Assembly: GCA_026984275.1 (NCBI GenBank)
Contig: JALSSM010000386.1
Location: 1-8,178 of the forward strand
DNA from: Gammaproteobacteria bacterium
GTDB taxonomy: Bacteria > Pseudomonadota > Gammaproteobacteria > CAJXQU01
Direction of reading: 5' to 3'
Length of the DNA stretch: 8,178 bases
The position numbers and the translations under genes are program-made. Positions 1-6,559 of this stretch are shown here, piece after piece. The notes below the pieces were generated by a model, which was not told where the DNA came from, did no database searches, and saw only the letters and a list, made by a program, of their open reading frames with translations. Numbering within the stretch: position 1 is the first letter of the stretch; each line of letters begins with the position of its first letter.

Positions 1-1
1 A

Positions 2-400
2 GACCATGCCTATTCACCCTATGACCGGTTCGTGCCTCTAATACCTGTTGATACTGAAGGTGATGTAGCAGCTCGCGTAAGAATACGCATGGCAGAGGTC
101 CGGGAAAGTCTTAAACTGATGGATGCCTTTTTGAAGGCTTTGCCGGCAGGGCCTGTAAAAGTGGAATTAACACCTGTAGAAAATGAAGTGAATGGTCTTG
201 GAATCGTCGAAGGCTGGCGTGGTGAAATTATTACCTATGTTCGTCTCGATAATGAAGGACGGATAGCACGCTTTTTCCCACGTGACCCCAGCTGGTTCAC
301 CTGGCCAGCTCTGGAACGGCTAATTCACGGGAATATCGTTCCAGATTTTCCTGTTTGCAACAAATCCATCAACGGCTCTTATTCTGGACAGGATTTATGA
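2..400 (+). CDS. Hydrogenase/complex I-like large subunit (NuoD/HycE type, Ehr-like), C-terminal part
   Basis: This is the 3' end of a gene that enters from the left edge, with 132 residues visible. The frame is open to base 2, so the GTG at 32 is an internal valine and not a start. The sequence begins with HAYSPYDRF and continues with TEGDVAARVRIRMAEVRES, the C-terminal helical region shared by HycE/HyfG and NuoD. Family knowledge: large subunits of active group 4 hydrogenases end with a DPCxxC nickel-binding motif. Here the corresponding tail reads DFPVCNKSINGSYSGQDL, with one cysteine and no Cys-x2-Cys pair, so this half of the metal site is absent. Inference: it belongs to an energy-converting hydrogenase-related (Ehr) complex, probably a membrane-associated redox module beside antiporter-like subunits encoded upstream. 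The N-terminal cysteine motif lies outside the window. The next gene follows after 10 bp. Confidence 0.82.
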   Translation, partial: DHAYSPYDRFVPLIPVDTEGDVAARVRIRMAEVRESLKLMDAFLKALPAGPVKVELTPVENEVNGLGIVEGWRGEIITYVRLDNEGRIARFFPRDPSWFTWPALERLIHGNIVPDFPVCNKSINGSYSGQDL

Positions 401-403
401 GGA
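399..403 (+). promoter_or_regulatory. Shine-Dalgarno site of the small-subunit gene
   Basis: A GAGGA motif overlaps the TGA stop of the large-subunit gene and sits 7 nt before the ATG at 411. This fixes the start of the small subunit and suggests translational coupling of the two subunits. It is the clearest ribosome binding site in the window. Confidence 0.7.
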
Positions 404-410
404 ATAGATT

Positions 411-950
411 ATGTTTCGTATCCTGAAACAAACACTCAAAACCGGCATCGTTACTGAGAAATTTCAGGAACCAGATGATGATGAACTTCAAACGTTGGGG
501 ATAGAAATACATCGCCTCATCGATGCACGTTATGGCAGAAGTCTGGCCATCCGAATGGTAGATGCTGGCTCATGCAATGGCTGCGAACTGGAAATTCATG
601 CGTTGAACAATCCCTATTATGATATAGAAAGATTCGGTGTTCATTTTGTCGCATCACCACGTCATGCAGATGCTCTGTTGGTCACTGGTCCGGTTTCACG
701 TCATATGGAGACAGCATTGCGGCGTACTTGGCGTGCCACGCCATCGCCCAAGATTGTTATCGCTGCTGGTAGCTGCGCCTGCACAGGCGGTGAGTTCGGC
801 GTGTCGTATGCCAGTCGGGGGGCTGTTGAGAACGTAATACCGGTAGATGTCATGATCCCGGGCTGCCCTCCCTCTCCTATAGCACTGCTCAAGGGAATCA
901 TTACTGCAATTCAATCGACCGAGGACAAGCTATCAAGTTCCAAGAAGTAA
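411..950 (+). CDS. Hydrogenase/complex I-like small iron-sulfur subunit (NuoB/HycG type)
   Basis: A complete 179-residue protein of the NuoB / HycG / HyfI family, the subunit that holds the [4Fe-4S] cluster next to the large subunit. Visible cluster ligands are C55 and C58 (GSCNGCELE), C122 (AAGSCACTGG) and C152 (PGCPP); C124 is an extra cysteine. The C-x2-C spacing is hydrogenase-like, unlike the adjacent Cys-Cys of complex I NuoB. The LLVTGPV segment near residue 90 is also typical. The N-terminal stretch (about 1-45) resembles the membrane-facing helix region of HycG-type subunits. It lies 10 bp after the large-subunit gene with a strong GAGGA site, so both are in one operon and should form a pair. 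The cluster appears intact although the partner lacks its nickel motif, so electron transfer may be kept without hydrogen chemistry (inference). It is the last gene of its operon and faces thrC tail to tail. Confidence 0.88.
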   Translation: MFRILKQTLKTGIVTEKFQEPDDDELQTLGIEIHRLIDARYGRSLAIRMVDAGSCNGCELEIHALNNPYYDIERFGVHFVASPRHADALLVTGPVSRHMETALRRTWRATPSPKIVIAAGSCACTGGEFGVSYASRGAVENVIPVDVMIPGCPPSPIALLKGIITAIQSTEDKLSSSKK

Positions 951-958
951 AGGTTCGA

Positions 959-2431
959 TCAATCAAGAAACGTTAAAATTTCCTGCTTAATATTTTCCTT
1001 GTCAATGACTGTGTTCTGTGTGATTTTTTTATCAAAGAGTTCTTTTACAACAGCAGGAATTTCAATATTTGCTTCTTTGGCAATGGCTTTAAGCGCATCC
1101 AGATCGTGGGTATCAACTTCGCCCGTCAGCGCATTGGCTATCGTTGGTGAAAACTTGGTCCATTCAGCAGTGGAATAGACAATCGTTTTGAGCGGTTTTT
1201 CACGACAGGTTTCATAGGCCTTGAAACAGGTCGCTGTATGGGGATCCATTAGATAGCCTTTTTCGAAGGCTTGCTGAATATATTTTTTTCCTTCGTCATC
1301 TGAACAAAAATCAGCCGAAAATACTCGCTGTAACTGATCGAGTTCATCACGGCTCAACTGATAATATTTTTCCTGATCCAGTTGTTGCATCAATTCTTTT
1401 GTTCTATTCGCACCAAACAGATCATACAAGATCCTTTCTACATTTGATGACTTGAGAATATCCATTGCCGGTGACGTCGTTGGGATAACAGAGGACTCTC
1501 TGAGATCGTATCTTCCTTCCTTGATCAGGTGTGTAAGAACATTGTTAATATTGGAAGCGATAATTATGTTTTCAACAGGCAACCCCATTTTCATGGCGTA
1601 ATAACCACCCAGCGCATTACCAAAATTCCCACTGGGCACATCCAGATAGACTTTGTCTCCCATACTGATCGCATCCAGACGAACCAGTTCAAGATAGCTG
1701 TGAATATGGTAGATAATCTGGAATATTATCCGTCCAAAATTAACCGAGTTAGCGGCTGAAAGTGATATGTTTTTGTCTTTTAATTTTTGATTAAAACCAT
1801 CAGAGCTTAATAATGTTTTCAGGGCATTCTGTGCATCATCAAAATCACCATGTATGCCAATCACTTTCAGGTTTGGTGCATCTTCGGTCACCATCTGTAA
1901 ACGCTGGACATCCGATGTGCCGCCGACTGGATACAGACAGGCCACCTGAACATTTTTTCGATTCTTAAAAGTATGCAAAGCAGCGGGGCCGGTATCGCCA
2001 CTGGTTGCAGCAAGGATCAGGTATTTTTCATTTCGTTGTTCGGCCAGAGAAGACAGGAGCGCCCCGAAAGGTTGCAAGGCCATATCCTTAAATGCACGGG
2101 TTGGCCCGTGATAAAGTTCACTCACAAAGAGATCATCTTTTACTTTGACTAATGGTGCAGGATCAGAAGGATCATCAAAGTGATTGTACAAATCCAGTGC
2201 ATTTTCTATCGTAGCCTGATCGATATCAATTTCAAAAGCAGCGAGTATATCTCTTGCCAGATCTTTATAGCTGGTGTTGACATGTTTCTGGAAAAAGGAA
2301 GTGTCCAGTGATGGAAATGATTCCGGAATATAGATTCCACCAAAGGAACACATGGGAGAAAGAATCGCTTCGGAAAAACTGACCTGTTCTGGACTTACAC
2401 CATCATTGCCACGGGTTTCGATAAACTTCAT
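959..2431 (-). CDS. thrC: Threonine synthase
   Basis: A complete 490-residue PLP enzyme that converts O-phospho-L-homoserine to threonine and phosphate, the last step of threonine synthesis. Visible landmarks: the N-terminal GVSPEQVSFSEAIL segment, the PLP lysine K115 in HGPTRAFKDMALQ, SGDTG at 144-148, AANSVNFGRI at 226-235, and the phosphate-binding SGNFGN at 267-272. The length matches the long yeast/proteobacterial type (E. coli about 428, yeast about 514) and not the short Bacillus type. The ATG at 2431 is 18 bp after the hom stop, with a weak GAGAA ribosome site, so it is translated from the hom message. It is the last gene of the alaC-hom-thrC unit. The homoserine kinase that supplies its substrate is not in the window. 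Its TGA stop is 8 bp from the stop of the convergent small-subunit gene. Confidence 0.96.
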   Translation of the reverse strand: MKFIETRGNDGVSPEQVSFSEAILSPMCSFGGIYIPESFPSLDTSFFQKHVNTSYKDLARDILAAFEIDIDQATIENALDLYNHFDDPSDPAPLVKVKDDLFVSELYHGPTRAFKDMALQPFGALLSSLAEQRNEKYLILAATSGDTGPAALHTFKNRKNVQVACLYPVGGTSDVQRLQMVTEDAPNLKVIGIHGDFDDAQNALKTLLSSDGFNQKLKDKNISLSAANSVNFGRIIFQIIYHIHSYLELVRLDAISMGDKVYLDVPSGNFGNALGGYYAMKMGLPVENIIIASNINNVLTHLIKEGRYDLRESSVIPTTSPAMDILKSSNVERILYDLFGANRTKELMQQLDQEKYYQLSRDELDQLQRVFSADFCSDDEGKKYIQQAFEKGYLMDPHTATCFKAYETCREKPLKTIVYSTAEWTKFSPTIANALTGEVDTHDLDALKAIAKEANIEIPAVVKELFDKKITQNTVIDKENIKQEILTFLD

Positions 2432-2449
2432 AAGTTTCTCAATAATATC

Positions 2450-3763
2450 TTAGCCGCTAAGATGTTCAACACGAATTCGGGTAACAGAACCATTGATTGA
2501 ATCCAGTGCTTCAATGCGATCAATCGCATCGTTCATAGCCTGCTCTTTGACGATGTGTGTAAGAAAAACGATGGGGACATCCTTCGCCCCTTCTGCAGGT
2601 TCCTGTTGCCTGATCGCTTCGATACTGATCTCTGAATCTGCAAAGATACCGGTGACTTCAGCCAGAACTCCCGGGCGTTCGATAGCATCCATACGCAGGT
2701 AATAGGCTGTCTCGATATCACCCATGGTTGCGATTGGCGTCTGTGAAAGTGAATCGGCCTGGAAGGCCAGGTGCGGCACACGATTTTCCGGATCGGATGT
2801 CATGACACGAACCACATCAACGATATCGGCAACAACGGCTGAAGCGGTAGGATCAGCGCCTGCACCTGCACCATATTGTAAGGTTGGACCAACCGCATCA
2901 CCTTTGACCAACACGGCATTCATGACACCATCAACATTGGCGATCAGACGACGTTCCGGGATCAATGTTGGGTGCACACGTAATTCGATACCTGCATCTG
3001 TATCTTTCGCTATGCCCAGATGTTTGATCCGATAACCAAATTGTTCAGCATAAAAAACATCATCACGGGTAATTTGATCGATTCCTTCCTTATAAACTTT
3101 CTCATATTGAAGTGGAATACCAAAGGCGATCGACGCGAGGATGGTCAACTTGTGAGCAGCATCCGTTCCATCCACATCAAAGGTAGGATCCGCTTCAGCA
3201 TAGCCGAGTGCCTGCGCCTCTTTTAAAACATCAGCAAAATCACGCCCCTTGTCACGCATTTCTGTAAGGATAAAGTTGCCGGTGCCATTGATGATACCGG
3301 CTAACCATTCGATCCGGTTTCCGGTCAGTCCTTCACGCAGGGTTTTAATGATCGGGATACCACCGGCAACAGCCGCTTCAAAGGCGACCATAACACCTTG
3401 CTTCTGTGCAGCCTCAAAGATTTCATTGCCATGTGTTGCGACCAACGCTTTATTTGCCGTGACGATATGTTTTCCATTTTTGATCGCTGTCAGAACAAGT
3501 TCTCGTGACAGCTCCGTGCCACCGATCAGTTCGGCAATAATATCGATATCAGGATGATTAACCAGTGCTTCTGTATCGGTTGAAAGCTCAATGTCATTCA
3601 ACTCACAGATGCGATCTTTATCCATCGTCCTGGCAACGGCATGTGTGACACGGATTTCCCGGCCTGCTCGACGTGAGATCTCGGAAGCATTTCGTTGCAA
3701 TACGTTCACAACACCACCACCGACAGTGCCTAAACCTAATAAACCTACTTTGACCGGCTCCAT
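2450..3763 (-). CDS. hom: Homoserine dehydrogenase (single-function, with ACT domain)
   Basis: A complete 437-residue cytosolic enzyme that reduces aspartate semialdehyde to homoserine with NAD(P)H, the common precursor of threonine and methionine. Domains in order: a Rossmann fold starting at GLLGLGTVGGGVV (residues 7-19); a catalytic domain with VTANKAL (K105), INGTGNFIL (158-166) and LGYAEADPTFDVDGTDAAHKL (split here as 187-194 and 195-206; K205 is the expected catalytic lysine); and a C-terminal ACT domain (about 353-432) containing ERPGVLAEVTGIF. There is no aspartokinase fusion, unlike E. coli ThrA. In this family the ACT domain gives feedback inhibition by threonine, so regulation is probably allosteric. 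The ATG start lies 8 bp after the alaC stop, and an AAGGG ribosome site spans the end of alaC, so the two are translationally coupled. Gene order alaC-hom-thrC is common in gammaproteobacteria. Confidence 0.96.
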   Translation of the reverse strand: MEPVKVGLLGLGTVGGGVVNVLQRNASEISRRAGREIRVTHAVARTMDKDRICELNDIELSTDTEALVNHPDIDIIAELIGGTELSRELVLTAIKNGKHIVTANKALVATHGNEIFEAAQKQGVMVAFEAAVAGGIPIIKTLREGLTGNRIEWLAGIINGTGNFILTEMRDKGRDFADVLKEAQALGYAEADPTFDVDGTDAAHKLTILASIAFGIPLQYEKVYKEGIDQITRDDVFYAEQFGYRIKHLGIAKDTDAGIELRVHPTLIPERRLIANVDGVMNAVLVKGDAVGPTLQYGAGAGADPTASAVVADIVDVVRVMTSDPENRVPHLAFQADSLSQTPIATMGDIETAYYLRMDAIERPGVLAEVTGIFADSEISIEAIRQQEPAEGAKDVPIVFLTHIVKEQAMNDAIDRIEALDSINGSVTRIRVEHLSG

Positions 3764-3771
3764 TAAACTTT

Positions 3772-4950
3772 TTACCCTTTTTTCAACATGTCTTTAATAC
3801 CACGAACCGCCTGACGTGTCCGTTGTCCATTTTCGATCAGTGCAAAACGAACATGATCATCACCATAGGAACCAAAACCAATACCCGGTGAAACTGCGAC
3901 CTTGGCTTCTTGTAACAACAACTTGGTAAATTCCAGTGATTTTAATTCTTTGTATTGTTCCGGGATCCTGGCCCAGACAAACATCGTTGCTTTGGGTGGT
4001 TCAACCGCCCAGCCAGCCTCGTTGAGTCCGTTACACAACACATCACGGCGTCGCCAGTACATATTTCTGATTTCGGCCACACATTGCTGCGGTCCTTCAA
4101 GTGCCGTGATCGCAGCCACCTGGATGGGTGTGAACATGCCATAGTCCAGATAAGATTTCATACGCGCCAGGGCATTAACCAAGGTTGGATTTCCCACCAT
4201 GAAACCAACCCGCCATCCGGGCATATTATAACTTTTGGACATGGAGAAAAATTCAACAGCGATATCTTTAGCGCCGGGCACCTGTAAAATAGAAGGTGCC
4301 GTATATCCATCGAAAACGATATCCGCGTAGGCCAGATCCTGTATGACCCAGATCTGATGTTCTTTCGCGATCTCAATCACTTTCTCGAAAAACTCCAGTT
4401 CCACACATTCCGTTGTTGGATTGCCGGGGAAATTAAGCAACAGCATTTTCGGTTTAGGCCATGAATTAACAATCGCCTTTTCCAGTTCTTCGAAGAAGTT
4501 TACATCCGGCCCTGTTGGAACATGACGTACATCCGCCCCAGCGATGATAAAACCATAAGGATGGATTGGATAAGCCGGATTAGGAACGAGCACGGCATCA
4601 CCTTTATCCATCACGGCCATTGCCAGATGAGCCAGACCTTCTTTGGATCCAATCGTTACAATCGCTTCTGATTCTGGATCAAGGTCAACGTCATAGCGTG
4701 TTTTATACCAGTTACAAATCGCCCGTCGCAATCTTGGAATACCTTTGGATACTGAATATCGATGTGTATCATTGCGCTGAGAAACTTCTACCAACTTATC
4801 GACAATGTGCTGAGGTGTTGGCTGATCGGGATTTCCCATCCCGAAATCAACAATGTCCTCACCACGGTGCCGTGCGGCCATCTTCAGTTCACCGACGGTG
4901 TTAAATACGTAAGGGGGTAAGCGTTCTATCCTGTCAAAATCTGTTTTCAA
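3772..4950 (-). CDS. alaC: Class I PLP aminotransferase, AlaC-like (glutamate-pyruvate transaminase)
   Basis: A complete 392-residue fold-type I aminotransferase. In the AlaC/YfdZ family the enzyme makes alanine from pyruvate with glutamate as amino donor. Visible motifs: RLPPYVFN near the start (10-17), VDFGMGNPDQPTP (34-46), PGNPTT with N177, WVIQDLAYAD with D205 and Y208, the PLP lysine K239 in SKSYNMPGWRVGF, and the substrate carboxylate arginine R368 in HVRFAL. The start is TTG at 4950. No in-frame ATG or GTG lies between it and the upstream stop at 4984-4986, and the first internal methionine (24) falls after the conserved RLPPYVF motif. No convincing ribosome site precedes it, so initiation may be weak. 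It heads the alaC-hom-thrC unit. In such clusters it is sometimes annotated as aspartate or diaminopimelate aminotransferase; AlaC is the best fit, but the donor/acceptor pair cannot be proved from sequence. Confidence 0.88.
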   Translation of the reverse strand: MKTDFDRIERLPPYVFNTVGELKMAARHRGEDIVDFGMGNPDQPTPQHIVDKLVEVSQRNDTHRYSVSKGIPRLRRAICNWYKTRYDVDLDPESEAIVTIGSKEGLAHLAMAVMDKGDAVLVPNPAYPIHPYGFIIAGADVRHVPTGPDVNFFEELEKAIVNSWPKPKMLLLNFPGNPTTECVELEFFEKVIEIAKEHQIWVIQDLAYADIVFDGYTAPSILQVPGAKDIAVEFFSMSKSYNMPGWRVGFMVGNPTLVNALARMKSYLDYGMFTPIQVAAITALEGPQQCVAEIRNMYWRRRDVLCNGLNEAGWAVEPPKATMFVWARIPEQYKELKSLEFTKLLLQEAKVAVSPGIGFGSYGDDHVRFALIENGQRTRQAVRGIKDMLKKG

Positions 4951-4982
4951 TGGGGTGAAACCGTTCTTTATTATTAAATTGG

Positions 4983-5013
4983 ACTATAAAACTGGCTAGT
5001 TTAACCTATTGAA
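4983..5013 (-). promoter_or_regulatory. Possible promoter with inverted repeat upstream of alaC
   Basis: The 123-bp gap between the thioesterase stop and the alaC TTG is the only space for a promoter of alaC-hom-thrC. On the - strand a TATAGT (-10-like, 5 of 6, at 4983-4988) is preceded by a poor TTCAAT (-35-like, 5008-5013) with a long 19-bp spacer. An inverted repeat AAACT-N4-AGTTT (4989-5002) fills that spacer and could be an operator. All of this is pattern reading with weak matches. A threonine-rich leader peptide or attenuator was looked for and not seen. Confidence 0.25.
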
Positions 5014-5052
5014 CTGACGGTTGCAGCCTGATCCTGCCACTAATTATCAGAT

Positions 5053-5080
5053 AAAAAAATAGCCTGGTTCCGCTTACAGG
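5053..5080 (-). terminator. Weak possible terminator after the thioesterase gene
   Basis: On the - strand, CCTG (5080-5077) can pair with CAGG (5066-5063) across a 10-nt loop that contains the stop codon. Three bases later comes a run of seven T (5059-5053). The stem is only 4 bp, so at best this is a leaky terminator separating the ATPase-metA-thioesterase unit from alaC-hom-thrC. Confidence 0.22.
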
Positions 5081-5487
5081 GTTTGAATAAACCACTCATA
5101 AACAGCGTTGCTCACAACCGTTCCCTGCTTGTCGATCAGTTCAACGGTCACAGAAATGATTCCCCGACCTTTCTTCTCAAATTGCTGCCTGAAACACTCA
5201 ATTTCATTTTTTTCAACAGAGGCAAATGCTTTCAAATCTGAAGTCGCTGGTTTTTTATATTTCGCTTCAGCATGCCTGAGTACCGGGATCACCTTTCCAA
5301 CCAGTTCAGGAAATTGCTGTTGCAGGAATGCACCGCTGGCCGTTTCCATCAATGAAAACTGAGCTCCTGCGTGGAATGTACCAAGGTGGTTTTTTACGTG
5401 ATCAGAAAAAGGCAGGATCAGTTCATCTCCACCATCTGAAACTTTTATACCGATAAGTTTTGAAAAAGGAACTTCTGTTATTTTCAA
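5074..5487 (-). CDS. Hotdog-fold thioesterase-like protein (YiiD C-terminal / DUF4442 type)
   Basis: A complete 137-residue single-domain protein. The segment NHLGTFHAGAQFSLMETASG (33-52) is the signature of hotdog-fold acyl-CoA thioesterases: N33, the H39-A-G motif, and E48 on the central helix, followed by the beta strands IPVLRHAEAKYKKP and GIISVTVELIDKQG. It is probably a cytosolic acyl-CoA or acyl-thioester hydrolase, but the substrate cannot be read from the sequence. The only usable start is TTG at 5487: the frame has an upstream stop at 5509-5511 and no ATG before the motif. This TTG lies 2 bp after the metA stop, so translation probably depends on ribosomes finishing metA. The link with metA suggests a role near acyl-CoA used by that enzyme, but this is inference. 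It could also be a general housekeeping thioesterase. Confidence 0.75.
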   Translation of the reverse strand: MKITEVPFSKLIGIKVSDGGDELILPFSDHVKNHLGTFHAGAQFSLMETASGAFLQQQFPELVGKVIPVLRHAEAKYKKPATSDLKAFASVEKNEIECFRQQFEKKGRGIISVTVELIDKQGTVVSNAVYEWFIQTL

Positions 5488-5489
5488 TG

Positions 5490-6557
5490 TTACAAGCCCA
5501 GAGGGTTTTCAGGATCAACATGATCCATAAAGGGTAGACGTCGATCCTGATTCGTTACCTGATAGACTTTCCCTATCCAGTTATTGATCACCGCTTCAGC
5601 CGTATCGTGCCAGGTATTATCGAGTTTAGAGATGATCAGGTGCTCCGGAAACGCTGGAGCCTCGTCTCCCTTGTCACGGGCAATGACAACATGTTCCTGA
5701 TATTCATCCAGGATCGCCTGAATCTGAGAAGAAAAATAATGTTCTGGAAAAGGAGGGTACGCTTCAATTTCATGACGTATATAATTCCCAACTTCACGTT
5801 TATATTCTTTCAACAGACTAATCGCATCATACTCAGGATGCCCCTGAAAAAAGACCTGTCTGAAACCATCCGGGCTGACGGCCAGATGAACTCCGGCAAT
5901 TTCACTTTCAGCCAGAACTTGCAGGCCCGAATCGAGAAACTGATCACGAAAGACTTCGTTAAATCTTGAATGGGGAACATCAAACCGGGTATTTACACCG
6001 GCCACCAGAGGATGTTTCTGATCAGTCACACGATGGGCGTAGACTCCCCAGCGTTTACCTGTTTTCAGACGTGTTCTCTTTTGATCGTATTGATATTGTA
6101 AAACGGCATGGGTTGCCAGACAGGAACATAACGTTGATGTGACATTTTCATAGGCCCAGTCGACAACCTCTCCGAGTGGTTGCCAGAAAATCTCGTCCGC
6201 AAGATTTTTTTCCGCCACATTGGCACCGGTAATGATCAATGCATCCAATCCCTGTTCTTTAATCTGATCAAAGGTCGAGTAATAAGAATCTACATGCGCT
6301 TTCCCTTCAGGACTACGCTCAAGCGCATCCAGGGTAAAAGGATGAACATAAAATTGTGCAATCTGATTGCTCTCGCCGATCAAACGAAAAAACTGTCGCT
6401 CTGTCGCTTGCAGTGCCTTATCCGGCATCATGTTCAACAGACCAATGTGTAATTCACGGATCTCCTGTTCAAGTGCAAAATCAGCAGGCAAGATGGTTTC
6501 GCCATCTTTTTTCAGACGTTCAAAAGTCGGTAAATCGGTATTTGCAACTAACGGCAT
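5490..6557 (-). CDS. metA: Homoserine O-acyltransferase, MetA family (succinyl- or acetyltransferase)
   Basis: A complete 355-residue glutamine-amidotransferase-like enzyme that activates homoserine with an acyl-CoA, the first committed step of methionine synthesis. The catalytic set is present: C146 in TSTLCSC (equivalent to E. coli C142), H240 and E242 in GHPEYD, and a lysine at K47 in NMMPDKALQ. VPHSRFNEV (194-202) matches the conserved PHSR substrate region. At the acyl-CoA selectivity position (E. coli G111, B. cereus E111) the aligned residue is A115, in TGANVAEK. It is neither type, though its small size favours succinyl-CoA (inference). The protein is about 45 residues longer than E. 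coli MetA (309), with an extended C-terminal part after about residue 270. The ATG start is 2 bp after the ATPase stop, so it is coupled to the upstream gene. No MetJ-box-like repeat or SAM riboswitch was seen upstream. Confidence 0.9.
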   Translation of the reverse strand: MPLVANTDLPTFERLKKDGETILPADFALEQEIRELHIGLLNMMPDKALQATERQFFRLIGESNQIAQFYVHPFTLDALERSPEGKAHVDSYYSTFDQIKEQGLDALIITGANVAEKNLADEIFWQPLGEVVDWAYENVTSTLCSCLATHAVLQYQYDQKRTRLKTGKRWGVYAHRVTDQKHPLVAGVNTRFDVPHSRFNEVFRDQFLDSGLQVLAESEIAGVHLAVSPDGFRQVFFQGHPEYDAISLLKEYKREVGNYIRHEIEAYPPFPEHYFSSQIQAILDEYQEHVVIARDKGDEAPAFPEHLIISKLDNTWHDTAEAVINNWIGKVYQVTNQDRRLPFMDHVDPENPLGL

Positions 6558-6559
6558 TT

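Noticed and set aside
32..400. GTG at 32 as the start of a small 122-residue protein
   Set aside because: The frame is open to base 2 and the upstream residues (HAYSPYDRF) fit the large-subunit family, so this is the end of a longer gene.
2724..3557. Open frames on the + strand opposite hom (about 102-103 codons)
   Set aside because: They are antisense shadows of a well-supported gene, with no domain signature or ribosome site.
4951..5073. Threonine attenuator with leader peptide before alaC-hom-thrC
   Set aside because: No short open frame rich in Thr/Ile codons and no strong terminator-antiterminator pair is present.
5607..5969. A 120-codon + strand open frame opposite metA
   Set aside because: It is antisense to conserved MetA sequence and has no recognisable domain.
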